A stretch of DNA of 64,000 nt from Armatimonadota bacterium. Lineage in GTDB: Bacteria; Sysuimicrobiota; Sysuimicrobiia; Sysuimicrobiales; Sysuimicrobiaceae. The stretch covers positions 1-64,000 of the forward strand of contig JANXBY010000021.1 in NCBI GenBank assembly GCA_025060455.1. The letters run 5' to 3'. Positions 1 through 8,178 of this stretch are shown here, in pieces (the first letter of the stretch is position 1; each line of letters begins with the position of its first letter). The position numbers and the translations under genes were made by a program. The notes below the pieces were generated by a model. The model was not told where the DNA came from and searched no databases. It saw only the letters and a program-made list of their open reading frames with translations.

Positions 1-618
1 TCCATTCGGGTGGCGGAGCTGGCCCGGGCGCTCGGCGAACGCCTGGGCCTTCAGGGCGACACCCTGTGGGGTTTGCACGCGGTGGCCCGCGTCCACGATG
101 TGGGCAAGGTAACCATCCCCGACGCGGTCCTCCTCAAGGCCGGCCCCCTCAACCCCGAGGAGTACGAGGAGATGAAAGGCCACGTGGAGGCCGGGGTGCG
201 CATCCTCCAGAACATCAGCCTCTACCGCGACTCCCTGGACATCCTGGCGCAGCACCACGAGCGCCTCGACGGGTCCGGCTACCCCCTCGCCCTCAAGGGC
301 GACGAGATCATCTTCCCCGCCCGGGTGCTGGCGGTGGCGGACGCCTACGACGCCATGACCACCGACCGTCCGTACCGGCGGGCCAAGACGCCCGAGGAGG
401 CAGTGCGGGAGCTCTACCGGGTCGCCGGCAAGGAGTATGATCTCAACGTGGTGCGCGCCTTGGAGGACGAACTGATCGCCCGGGGCGTCCTCAAGGGCCC
501 GGTGATCCCCGCGGCGTTGGAGGCCGCGAGCGCGCAGGCAGAACAGGCAGATGCTGCTGCTCGTACCCCTCGGGTTGTCCCTCTGCCTCGGGTGGGCTCG
601 GGGCGGAAGCCTTCGTAA
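1..618 (+). CDS. HD-GYP domain protein, C-terminal part (5' truncated)
   Basis: The reading frame is open from base 1, so the N-terminus lies outside the window. The visible part is an HD-GYP phosphodiesterase domain, a family that hydrolyses cyclic di-GMP. The HDVGK metal-binding motif is near residue 33 and a HHERLDGSGYP block (the GYP signature) near residue 85. An AVADAYDAMTTDRPYR block follows. The last 35 or so residues are Ala-rich and probably disordered. Whatever sensory domain normally precedes HD-GYP is missing. The 3' end overlaps the next gene by 68 bases, which suggests translational coupling. A second HD-GYP protein lies near 50.5-52.1 kb. Confidence 0.88.
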   Translation, partial: SIRVAELARALGERLGLQGDTLWGLHAVARVHDVGKVTIPDAVLLKAGPLNPEEYEEMKGHVEAGVRILQNISLYRDSLDILAQHHERLDGSGYPLALKGDEIIFPARVLAVADAYDAMTTDRPYRRAKTPEEAVRELYRVAGKEYDLNVVRALEDELIARGVLKGPVIPAALEAASAQAEQADAAARTPRVVPLPRVGSGRKPS

Positions 619-1324
619 CCTCCTCTCCGCGGACCTGAGGGCGTCGTGGATCCCGCTCCTCGCGCTCGGCCTGCAGCTGGCGGTCTTCGAGCCTACAGGG
701 CCGCTGCCGTTCCTGCGCGGCCGCGAGCCGGCCGTCCACGTGGCCTCCTACGGGCTGCTGGGGCTGTTTCTGTCGGCAAACCGCCACCTGCCCGGCATGT
801 GGCTGCTGGGCCTCGGCCTCGCCTGCAACGCCGCCGCCATCGTGGCCAACGGCGGCCGGATGCCTGCGTCGGAGGAGGCCCTGCGGGCCGCGGGCCGGTG
901 GAACCTGTTGGAACAAGCAGGCATGGTGTATAACAACTCCGCGGTCATCGGCCCGGGCACGCGGCTGTGGTTTTTGGGGGACGTATTCGCCATCCCGGAG
1001 GGCCTCCCTCTCGCGAACGTCTTCAGCCTGGGAGACGTGCTGCTGGCCCTGGGCGCGCCCGTGCTGGTCCCCGCACTCATGGGTGCCAGGCCCGTGGACC
1101 GCAGGTTGGCGCGGGCCGCCACCGCCGCGGCTGCCCTCCTGCTCGGCATGCTGGTGCTGAGCCTGCGCGTCCCGCAAGCCCTCCGGCGAACCGGCTTTGT
1201 CCGTCCGGATCAGCCTCCGGCGGTTAGCGCGGTTCAGCTCGCCAGCACCACCACCACGTCGTTCACGTTGGTCCCCGTGGGCCCGGTGCGCACCAGGTCG
1301 CCCAAGGCGTCGAAAAAGGTGTAG
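551..1324 (+). CDS. DUF5317-type membrane protein
   Basis: A 257-residue hydrophobic protein with about five or six predicted membrane segments and short loops. The conserved patch NGGRMP near residue 100, followed by a Gly-rich LWFLGDVFAIP stretch, resembles the DUF5317 family of unknown function. The start is the ATG at 551 inside the end of the HD-GYP gene; the Shine-Dalgarno is weak, so coupling is likely. The last 30 or so residues (Ser/Thr/Pro/Val-rich) are read antisense to the end of the convergent glycerate kinase gene. They are probably not a conserved part of the fold. Confidence 0.7.
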   Translation: MLLLVPLGLSLCLGWARGGSLRNLLSADLRASWIPLLALGLQLAVFEPTGPLPFLRGREPAVHVASYGLLGLFLSANRHLPGMWLLGLGLACNAAAIVANGGRMPASEEALRAAGRWNLLEQAGMVYNNSAVIGPGTRLWFLGDVFAIPEGLPLANVFSLGDVLLALGAPVLVPALMGARPVDRRLARAATAAAALLLGMLVLSLRVPQALRRTGFVRPDQPPAVSAVQLASTTTTSFTLVPVGPVRTRSPKASKKV

Positions 1325-2589
1325 GAGTCGTTCGCCTCCAGGTACCGCTCGGCCTGAAGGCCCAACTCCCGGCCGCGTGCCACGGTGCGGCCGTCCGCGA
1401 AAGCCCCTGCGGCGTCCGTGGGGCCGTCCGTTCCGTCGGTGGCGAAGCTGACCACCAGGACTCCCTCCACTCCGTCCAGCGCGCACGCCGCGGCCAGGGC
1501 CAGCTCCTGGTTCCTCCCGCCCCGGCCCTGTCCGCGTACCGTGACCGTCGTCTCTCCGCCCAGCAACAGGCACGCGGGCGTCGCGACAGGACGGCTGCGG
1601 GCTGCCTCCTCCCGGGCCACCGCGGCGACCACCCGCCCCACTTCCCGCGCCTCTCCTTCCAGGGAGGTCGTCAGCACCAGGACCCGGTAGCCGAGCTGCT
1701 CGGCGACTTCCCTCGCTCCTTCCACCGCCTCCACCACGCTGGCCACGACCCACAGGGTCACCCGTTGGAAGGCCGGATCTCCCGGCTTCGGCGTCTCCGG
1801 CAGCTCGCCGGCTGCCCCACGCTCCAGCCGCTCCCGCACGGCGGCGGGGACACGGTCCACCAACCCGTAGCGCCGGAGTACTGCCAGCGCGTCCGCGTAG
1901 GTAGTGGGGTCCGGGCTGAAAGGCCCGGACGCGATGGCGTCCAGCTGGTTTCCGATCACGTCGCTGACCACTAGCCCCACCACGCGAGCCGGGTAGGCGG
2001 CACGGGCCAGCCAACCGCCCTTCACCGCGGACAGGTGCTTTCGCACCGCGTTGACCTCCCGGATGTTGGCACCGCTGCGGAGCAAAAGGTCGGTGACGGT
2101 CACCTTGTCCTGGAGGGTCAGCCCCTCCGCGGGCACCGGCACGAGCGCTGACCCTCCTCCCGACACCAAGCACACCACCAGGTCACGTTCCCCCGCACCG
2201 TGGAGCAGCTCCAACATCCGGCGGCCCGCCTGTTCGCCCTCTGGCCCCGGCAGGGGGTGGGACGCCTCCACCACCTCCACGCGCCGCAGGGACACCGCGT
2301 GGCCCACCTTGGTAACCACCAGCCCGCCGTCGACCCGCTCGCCCAGGACCTCCTCCGCGGCGCGCGCCATCTGCGCGGACGCTTTCCCGAAGCCCACCAA
2401 CCACACCCGCAGGAACTCCCGCAGGGCCAGCCGCAGGTCGCCAACCACGAGGTCGTCGCCGTCCCGTCGCAGGGCCCTGCGCACGGACGCCTCCGCGTCC
2501 GCGGCGCGCAGCGCCGCGGCCAGGATCTGCCTTGCGTGGCTCCGCAGGTCGCGGCTCCGGTCCACCGGCCCGTCTGCAGGCAGCGCCAC
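1234..2589 (-). CDS. Glycerate kinase, MOFRL family
   Basis: A 451-residue protein matching the type-2 glycerate kinase (GckA/TtuD, MOFRL) family, which phosphorylates D-glycerate, usually to 2-phosphoglycerate. Visible motifs are GFGKAS near residue 55, SHPLPG near 100, SGGGSAL near 125, SDVIGN near 190, and the C-terminal MOFRL-type block with GGETTV and GGRNQEL. The GTG start at 2589 overlaps the stop of the upstream glycosyltransferase by one base, making this the last gene of a four-gene operon. The 3' end runs 91 bases into the opposing DUF5317 gene. Neighbouring glycosyltransferases raise the possibility that the glycerate comes from or goes to a glycosylglycerate. Confidence 0.92.
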   Translation of the reverse strand: MALPADGPVDRSRDLRSHARQILAAALRAADAEASVRRALRRDGDDLVVGDLRLALREFLRVWLVGFGKASAQMARAAEEVLGERVDGGLVVTKVGHAVSLRRVEVVEASHPLPGPEGEQAGRRMLELLHGAGERDLVVCLVSGGGSALVPVPAEGLTLQDKVTVTDLLLRSGANIREVNAVRKHLSAVKGGWLARAAYPARVVGLVVSDVIGNQLDAIASGPFSPDPTTYADALAVLRRYGLVDRVPAAVRERLERGAAGELPETPKPGDPAFQRVTLWVVASVVEAVEGAREVAEQLGYRVLVLTTSLEGEAREVGRVVAAVAREEAARSRPVATPACLLLGGETTVTVRGQGRGGRNQELALAAACALDGVEGVLVVSFATDGTDGPTDAAGAFADGRTVARGRELGLQAERYLEANDSYTFFDALGDLVRTGPTGTNVNDVVVVLAS

Positions 2590-3812
2590 TACAGCCGGTC
2601 CCACGCGGCCACAAGCCGGGGCTTCTCCTGCTCGAACACCTCCGCCTGGCGCTCCACCACCAGCTCCGCCGCGTGACCGTCCATGGCCTGGGTCTCCTCC
2701 ACGAAGGCCGCCACGCGCCCGAAGTACAGCGGCACCAGGCTGGCCAGGACCGCGTCCGGGTCCAGGTCGTCCCGGTGGAACGCCACGGCGAAGTCGTACA
2801 CAGCCCGGGCCCACCACCGGTCGGTGAGCTCTCCTGCGGGCCCTGCCTCCGTCGCCCGCTGCAGCTGCTGGCGTACGTCCGCGGAGACCACGCGGCTCCA
2901 CAGCTCCCCGTGCACGCGCAGCCCTTGCCGGAACCGCTCCACCAACGCAGGTACGGTGACCGGGACGGGCTCCGGCTGGGCGTCCACAGGCTGTCCCACC
3001 TCCGGCACTGGCCGGCTGCCCCGCACCGGCCGCCAGCGGGACGGGTACACCGCCAGCAAGGAGAACAGGGTCCCCACCACCTGCTGGAACATGGGGCCAA
3101 GAGAGGCCGCGGGGTCCTTGGCATCATGCACCTTCGCGCCCAGGTGGGCCTGCACCACGCGGAAGCCCTCGCAGAGGGCCGTAGTGGTCATCCACACGTC
3201 CACGCCGAACCGCGCCACATCGCTCTCCCACACCGGCTTGCCCAGCAGGCGCGCGACCAGTGAGGCAGCCAGCCCGAACTCTCCCCCGATGGGCTGCCGG
3301 ACTCGTGCGCCGTACAGGGCGCGGGTCATGGGGTAGGCCAGGTTGTTGGTGATGGTGCCGTCGTACTTGTGCCGGACGTACAGGGGGGCCACGTAGTCTG
3401 CCTCGCCGGCCAGCACGGGGCCCGCCAGGCGGGCCACCCACCACGGCTCCACGGACCGCAGGTCCGCGTCCACCAGCACACAGCACCGGGCGCCCACCCG
3501 CTGGACCGCCTCCAGCACCGCCCGCACCGCACTGCCCTTCCCGCGGATCCCCTCGTACGGGGTGCAGACGACCCGCACGGGGTCGGGCACGCGGACAGAG
3601 GTGGCAGCATCCGGGGTCCCGTCCGTGGAGCCGCCGTCGGCGTTGAGGATCACCGCGCGCAGGCCGGGGAAGTAGGAGACCACTCCTTCCGCCACCGTCT
3701 GCACCACGTGGGCCACGGTCCCGACATTGTTGAAGCTCGGGACGCCCACCACTAGGTCCGCCCGGGCCACCCGGCGGAGCTCGGCGCGCGTTTCAGGAGG
3801 AAGGGCCTGCAC
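2589..3812 (-). CDS. Family 2-like glycosyltransferase (possible GT81/GpgS relative)
   Basis: A 407-residue GT-A fold glycosyltransferase. The N-terminal VGVPSFNN strand, DGGSTDGT loop and the VDADLRS metal/nucleotide motif are clear, followed by a GGEFG acceptor-side motif near residue 190. A helical C-terminal half carries no recognised motif. The arrangement (DxD-like motif, then GGE, then a conserved His/Asp region) recalls glucosyl-3-phosphoglycerate synthases. The glycerate kinase next door makes a glycerate-type acceptor plausible, but this is inference. The GTG start overlaps the upstream stop by one base. Confidence 0.72.
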   Translation of the reverse strand: MQALPPETRAELRRVARADLVVGVPSFNNVGTVAHVVQTVAEGVVSYFPGLRAVILNADGGSTDGTPDAATSVRVPDPVRVVCTPYEGIRGKGSAVRAVLEAVQRVGARCCVLVDADLRSVEPWWVARLAGPVLAGEADYVAPLYVRHKYDGTITNNLAYPMTRALYGARVRQPIGGEFGLAASLVARLLGKPVWESDVARFGVDVWMTTTALCEGFRVVQAHLGAKVHDAKDPAASLGPMFQQVVGTLFSLLAVYPSRWRPVRGSRPVPEVGQPVDAQPEPVPVTVPALVERFRQGLRVHGELWSRVVSADVRQQLQRATEAGPAGELTDRWWARAVYDFAVAFHRDDLDPDAVLASLVPLYFGRVAAFVEETQAMDGHAAELVVERQAEVFEQEKPRLVAAWDRL

Positions 3813-4594
3813 TACGTCCTCCCCTCCAGGCGGACCTCCGCGCCCTGGTTGGGACGCACCGCCTGGACCTGCGCGGGACGCCCCTCGCGGGCCAGCGCCT
3901 CCGCCACCACGTCCCGCGCCAGCGGCGCCAGGTTGTTCACCTCGCTCACGTGCAGGAGCACGAAACGCTGCGGACGGCCCGCGTTCAGCCGGACCGCGGC
4001 TGCCGCCGCGGTGTCGTTGCTGAGGTGCCCGGTTCGGCCGAGGATGCGGTTTTTCACGAACCACGGGTAGGGGCTCACCCCCAGCAGCCGGAGGTCGTAG
4101 TTGGCCTCCAGCAGCACGACGTCGCAACCGCGGGCGCGTTCCACGAGGTCTTCCCCCACGTCGCCCAGGTCGGTGGCCACCGCCACCCGTGTGCCTGCCG
4201 CCTCCAGCACGAAGGCCACGGGGTCGGTGGCGTCGTGCGGCACCGGTACCGCCTCCACCGTCCAGGAACCCACCCGGACGGACTGCAAGTTGGGGATCCG
4301 CTCGCAGGGCACGGTGCAGCTCCACCCGCAGGCGCGGAGGGTGGCCTCGTTGGCCAGCACGGGGACGCCCAGGGTTCGCGCCAGGGCCGCCGCACCCCGG
4401 GCGTGGTCGTCGTGCTCGTGGGTCAGCAGGATCGCCACGAGAGACCCCGCCGCACAGCCCGTCTCCGCCATCCGCCGCAGCAGCGCCTCCGCGGGCAACC
4501 CCGCGTCCACCAGCAGCGCGGCCCCCTCCACCTCCACCCACACCGCGTTGCCAGCGCTGCCCGACGCCAGCACCACCACCCGACGGTCAGCCAC
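3812..4594 (-). CDS. MBL-fold metallohydrolase (YycJ/WalJ-like)
   Basis: A 260-residue metallo-beta-lactamase fold protein. It opens with VVLASGSAGNAV and LLVDAG strands and carries the metal motif THEHDDHA near residue 60. Further ligands appear in VPHDATDPV and the VATDLGDV region, and a C-terminal LLHVSEVNN segment supplies the last His. This pattern fits the YycJ/WalJ branch, which includes exonuclease-like enzymes. The substrate cannot be read from the sequence. The start is a GTG that overlaps the end of the upstream glycosyltransferase gene by eight bases. Its place inside a glycosyltransferase/glycerate kinase operon is unusual and not explained. Confidence 0.85.
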   Translation of the reverse strand: MADRRVVVLASGSAGNAVWVEVEGAALLVDAGLPAEALLRRMAETGCAAGSLVAILLTHEHDDHARGAAALARTLGVPVLANEATLRACGWSCTVPCERIPNLQSVRVGSWTVEAVPVPHDATDPVAFVLEAAGTRVAVATDLGDVGEDLVERARGCDVVLLEANYDLRLLGVSPYPWFVKNRILGRTGHLSNDTAAAAAVRLNAGRPQRFVLLHVSEVNNLAPLARDVVAEALAREGRPAQVQAVRPNQGAEVRLEGRT

Positions 4595-5822
4595 GACCCC
4601 ATTGTAGGCCGCCGCCGACCACCTGGCGGCACAGCCGCTCCACCAGAGGGATCAACCCCCGCCGCGTGACCTGATCCCACGCAAACCGCTCCGCCACCCG
4701 CCGCCGCAGCCCCGACGCGCGGTCATTGGACAGCTCGCGCACGATGCGCTCCGCCACCGACTCCGGTGATTCTTCGAGGTCGAAGAAGGAAGCCAGCGGG
4801 CCCGCTACCTCGACCGCGGTCGGAATCCGGGAACAGAAGACCGGCACCCGCAGCAGCCCTGCCTCCGCCACCGGCAGGCCGAAGCCCTCTAGGACACTGG
4901 GAACGAGGACTGCGTCGCACAGGAGGTACAGTTCGCCCACCGTCCGCGGTGAGCAGCGCAGCCCTCGTTCTGTGAGGAACACCACGTGGTCCCGGACCCC
5001 CAGCCGGTCCCGGAGCTGCTGCAGCTCCTCCAGGTAGCGAGCGTTAGCGGACGTGTGCGCCCCCAACGGCCCCGTGACCACCACCAAGGGGTCCAGGCCT
5101 CGGCCCCGCAGGCACGCGGCCACTCGGACTGCCAGCTCCAGGTTCTTCCGCCGGGTGACGCGGACCGGCACCAGCAGGACGGGGTACCGGTCCTGCCACC
5201 GCACCTCCCGCACCACCCTCCGGGCCTGCGGCCCCACCAGCCCCAACCCCTCGAAGGAGACGCCAGGCGGGATGACCTCCACGCCGGCCCCGTCTAGCCC
5301 CAGGTGCCCGGCCAGGGACCTGCGCACCGCCTCGCTGGTGGCCACGTACGTCACCTCCGGACGCGCCCGGAGGAACTCCCGCAGCGGTGCCGGCACCCGG
5401 GCGAGTTCGGAGGGGTTGTCCCACACCACGTCGTGGGTCCAGGCCACCCAGCGGCACCGCGCGCCGTCGTCCAGCAGCCGGTGCAGGGCCGCGAGCAGGG
5501 GTAGGTTCTTGGCCGTGGTGAAGACGTTGTGGGCCAGGCACACGCACCCCTCCAGCCGCGCGGCCAGCTCCGAGGCGATGCGCTCCGCGAGCCGCCACAC
5601 GGGCGCCAGGTCGCCCCTCATGGCCGCCTCGTGCGCCCGCTGGACCTCCGGGTGACGGCCGTACAGGAGCGGTAGCACCTCCGCGTGCCGGCCGCGGCCC
5701 GCGACGACCCGCACTGGGTAGCCGGCGTCCTTCAGCCTGCGGGCCTGTTCCGCGAGCACCGCCTCGACCCCGCCCACCACGGGCGGAGCAGAATAGTGCA
5801 GCAGCACGACCTCCACAGCCAT
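4587..5822 (-). CDS. GT4-type glycosyltransferase
   Basis: A 411-residue GT-B fold glycosyltransferase, first gene of the four-gene minus-strand operon. The N-terminal domain begins LLHYSAPPVVGGVE, the usual Gly-rich acceptor-side motif of GT4 enzymes. The C-terminal domain holds VRVTRRKNLELAV near residue 215 and the sugar-nucleotide motif PSVLEGFGLPVAEA near residue 320, with the E-x7-E pair of retaining enzymes. The middle SFEGL/IPPGV linker is typical. Donor and acceptor are unknown. ATG start; no strong ribosome site is obvious upstream. Confidence 0.88.
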   Translation of the reverse strand: MAVEVVLLHYSAPPVVGGVEAVLAEQARRLKDAGYPVRVVAGRGRHAEVLPLLYGRHPEVQRAHEAAMRGDLAPVWRLAERIASELAARLEGCVCLAHNVFTTAKNLPLLAALHRLLDDGARCRWVAWTHDVVWDNPSELARVPAPLREFLRARPEVTYVATSEAVRRSLAGHLGLDGAGVEVIPPGVSFEGLGLVGPQARRVVREVRWQDRYPVLLVPVRVTRRKNLELAVRVAACLRGRGLDPLVVVTGPLGAHTSANARYLEELQQLRDRLGVRDHVVFLTERGLRCSPRTVGELYLLCDAVLVPSVLEGFGLPVAEAGLLRVPVFCSRIPTAVEVAGPLASFFDLEESPESVAERIVRELSNDRASGLRRRVAERFAWDQVTRRGLIPLVERLCRQVVGGGLQWGRG

Positions 5823-5879
5823 CCGGGGTGTAGGTTCTCCGCGGGAGCGCCGGCCCCCTGGGGAAGGCTGGCGCGCCCG

Positions 5880-5888
5880 TGGTAGAAT
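5880..5888 (+). promoter_or_regulatory. Extended -10 promoter of tRNA-Gly
   Basis: TGGTAGAAT fits an extended -10 element (TG-N-TAGAAT) placed 13 bases before the tRNA. No good -35 is seen. The same TG-N-hexamer layout precedes the tRNA-Arg and SRP RNA genes. Confidence 0.6.
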
Positions 5889-5901
5889 ACAGGGCGAGCG
5901 G

Positions 5902-5976
5902 GCGGGTGTAGCTCAGGGGTAGAGCATCGGCTTCCCAAGCCGAGGGCCGCGGGTTCGAATCCCGTCGCCCGCTCCA
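5902..5976 (+). tRNA. tRNA-Gly (anticodon CCC)
   Basis: A cloverleaf is readable by eye. The acceptor stem is GCGGGTG with CGCCCGC. The D arm begins GCTC. The anticodon stem TCGGC/GCCGA encloses loop TTCCCAA with anticodon CCC, and the T loop is TTCGAAT. The 3' CCA is encoded. Confidence 0.95.
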
Positions 5977-6025
5977 GGGCCCCCAACCGTCTTCCCGCAC
6001 GCCACCCTGGGTCCCACGGCGCACC

Positions 6026-6034
6026 TGTCATACT
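6026..6034 (+). promoter_or_regulatory. Extended -10 promoter of the GlcD-type gene
   Basis: TGTCATACT fits an extended -10 element about 34 bases before the GTG start at 6068. No clear -35 is visible. Confidence 0.4.
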
Positions 6035-6067
6035 GTTCCTGTAGCGTGGCTTGGGGAGGTCAGTCCC

Positions 6068-7423
6068 GTGGATCTGGTGTCTCGCCTTGTGCAGCTGCTG
6101 GGCCCGGAGCGCGTGTCCACGGTGGAGTCAGTACTGGACAGCCACGGCCGAGATGAGGGCTACCCCGAGTCCCGGCGGCCCCTTGTGGTGGTCTTCGCGG
6201 AGAACGTGGAGCATGTGCAGGCGACTCTAGCCGCCGCCAGAGAGCACCGCACGCCCGTGATCCCCTATGGCGCGGGCAGCAGCCTGGAAGGCGCCCTGGT
6301 GCCTCTCGGCCCTGCGGTGAGCCTAGACCTGTCGCGCATGGACCGTGTGCTGGAGGTACGCCCGGAGGACTTCCTGGCCACGGTGGAGCCTGGCGTGACC
6401 CACGGCGCGTTGAACCGCGCGGTGCGCCACCACGGCCTGTTCTTCCCCGTAGACCCCGGGGCGGATGCATCTTTGGGCGGCATGGCGGCCACCAACGCCT
6501 CGGGCACCACCACGGTGCGGTACGGGGGCATGCGCCACAACGTCCTGGCCCTCCAGGTGGTTCTGGCGGACGGGCAGGTGCTCGAGCTGGGCCGCCCGGT
6601 GCGCAAGACCAGCTCCGGGTACGACCTGAAGGACCTGTTCATCGGCTCGGAGGGCACCCTCGGGGTCATCACGCGGCTAACGGTTCGGCTGCACCCTCTT
6701 CCGGCCCACGTCCACGCGGCCCGTGCGTTCTTCCCGTCCGTGGAGGCCGCCTCCGAAGCCGCCTACGAGATCATGGCCACAGGCCTGCCGGTGGCGCGCC
6801 TGGAGCTGGTGGACGACCTCAGCATGCGCGTGGTCAACGCGTTCCTGGACCGTCGCGACCCCGAGCAGCCGGCGCTGTTCCTGGAGTTCCACTCCTCTAC
6901 GGAGGCGGCCCTGAGGGCAGAGACGGAGGCGGTGCTGGACGTCTGCCGGGCCCACGGAGCGGGGCTGGTGCAGGCGGCCCAGACCCCGGAGGAGCGCAGC
7001 GCCCTGTGGGAGGCCCGGCACAAGGTTTACTGGGCCGCCACCCACGCGTACCCGGGCCGCGCGTTCTTGACCACGGACGTGGCCGTCCCCCTCTCTAAGC
7101 TGCCGAAGCTGGTGGCCTTCGCCCACCGGCTCCTGCAGGAGACCGGCCTCGTGGGCGGGATCGTGGGCCACGTGGGAGACGGGAACTTCCACGTGTTCGT
7201 GGCCACCCCGCCAGACCAGTACCCGAGGGCGGAGGAGTACAGCGAGCGGCTAGTCCGCCGCGCTCTGGAGGTGGGTGGCACCGCCACCGGCGAGCACGGG
7301 GTGGGGCTGCGCAAGCGCAAGTTCCTCGCCGAGGAACACGGCCCTGCCCTCCCGTGGATGCGCCGCATCAAGGCACTGCTGGACCCGGACGGCCTCCTGA
7401 ACCCCGGCAAGGGGCCCGCATAG
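6068..7423 (+). CDS. FAD-linked 2-hydroxyacid oxidase/dehydrogenase (GlcD family)
   Basis: A 451-residue flavoprotein of the GlcD/D-lactate dehydrogenase family, oxidising glycolate, D-lactate or a similar 2-hydroxyacid. The FAD-binding type-4 domain shows [12 protein letters not shown] near residue 60 and [18 protein letters not shown] near 138. The [11 protein letters not shown] strand is also present. The C-terminal cap includes a GHVGDGNFH metal/substrate motif and the closing [10 protein letters not shown] and [11 protein letters not shown] segments. GTG start. No GlcE or GlcF partner is adjacent, so electrons may pass directly to quinone, cytochrome or another carrier. Confidence 0.92.
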   Translation: MDLVSRLVQLLGPERVSTVESVLDSHGRDEGYPESRRPLVVVFAENVEHVQATLAAAREHRTPVIPYGAGSSLEGALVPLGPAVSLDLSRMDRVLEVRPEDFLATVEPGVTHGALNRAVRHHGLFFPVDPGADASLGGMAATNASGTTTVRYGGMRHNVLALQVVLADGQVLELGRPVRKTSSGYDLKDLFIGSEGTLGVITRLTVRLHPLPAHVHAARAFFPSVEAASEAAYEIMATGLPVARLELVDDLSMRVVNAFLDRRDPEQPALFLEFHSSTEAALRAETEAVLDVCRAHGAGLVQAAQTPEERSALWEARHKVYWAATHAYPGRAFLTTDVAVPLSKLPKLVAFAHRLLQETGLVGGIVGHVGDGNFHVFVATPPDQYPRAEEYSERLVRRALEVGGTATGEHGVGLRKRKFLAEEHGPALPWMRRIKALLDPDGLLNPGKGPA

Positions 7424-7437
7424 GGCAGGGAAGACAC

Positions 7438-8178
7438 GTGGCCCGAGGCCCCATCATCCTGCTGGAGGGCGTCCACAAGTGGTTCGGCCGCCTGCATGTG
7501 CTCCGGGGCATTGACCTCGAGGTGTGGCCCGGCGAGGTGGTGGTGGTGTGCGGGCCGTCCGGCTCGGGGAAGTCCACCCTCATCCGCTGCATCAACCGAC
7601 TGGAGCGGCACGACCGCGGCCGCATCGTGGTAGACGGCATCGAGCTGACCGACGACCTCCGGCACGTGGACGCCGTCCGCCGGGAAGTGGGGATGGTGTT
7701 CCAGCAGTTCAACCTGTTCCCCCACCTCACGGTCCTGCAGAACATCACCCTGGCACCCGTGTTGGTCCGCAGGTGGCCCAAGGAGCAGGCGGAGCGGGTG
7801 GCCCGGGAGCTGCTGGAGCGGGTGGGCATCCCGGACAAGGCCGACAGTTACCCCTCACAGCTCTCAGGCGGCCAGCAGCAGCGGGTGGCCATCGCCCGGG
7901 CCCTCGCCATGCAGCCCAAGATCATGCTGTTCGACGAGCCGACCTCTGCCCTGGACCCGGAGATGATCCAGGAGGTCCTGGACGTGATGCGCGACCTCGC
8001 GCGGCGCGGCATGACCATGGTGGTGGTCACCCACGAGATGGGCTTCGCCCGGGAGGTGGCGGACCGCATGGTGTTCATGGACGAAGGGACCGTGGTGGAG
8101 GTGGCCCCGCCGGACGCGTTCTTCACAAGTCCCCGCCACGAGCGGACCCGGGCGTTCCTGTCGAAGATTCTCCGCTGA
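7438..8178 (+). CDS. Polar amino acid ABC transporter ATPase (GlnQ-type), orphan
   Basis: A 246-residue ABC ATPase with Walker [11 protein letters not shown]-loop [11 protein letters not shown], signature LSGGQQQR, Walker B IMLFDEPT and H-loop VVTHEMGF. These are the marks of the GlnQ/HisP polar amino-acid subfamily. The start chosen is the GTG at 7438, 14 bases after the GlcD-type stop; a longer upstream frame would run inside that gene. No permease or binding protein is adjacent, so its partners must be encoded elsewhere. Its 3' end overlaps the convergent metal-permease gene by 56 bases. Confidence 0.92.
   Translation: MARGPIILLEGVHKWFGRLHVLRGIDLEVWPGEVVVVCGPSGSGKSTLIRCINRLERHDRGRIVVDGIELTDDLRHVDAVRREVGMVFQQFNLFPHLTVLQNITLAPVLVRRWPKEQAERVARELLERVGIPDKADSYPSQLSGGQQQRVAIARALAMQPKIMLFDEPTSALDPEMIQEVLDVMRDLARRGMTMVVVTHEMGFAREVADRMVFMDEGTVVEVAPPDAFFTSPRHERTRAFLSKILR

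Noticed and set aside
491-2173. 560-codon minus-strand frame across the HD-GYP, DUF5317 and glycerate kinase genes
   Set aside because: Arg/Gly/Pro-rich with no motif; it is a GC-driven shadow of genes with clear families.
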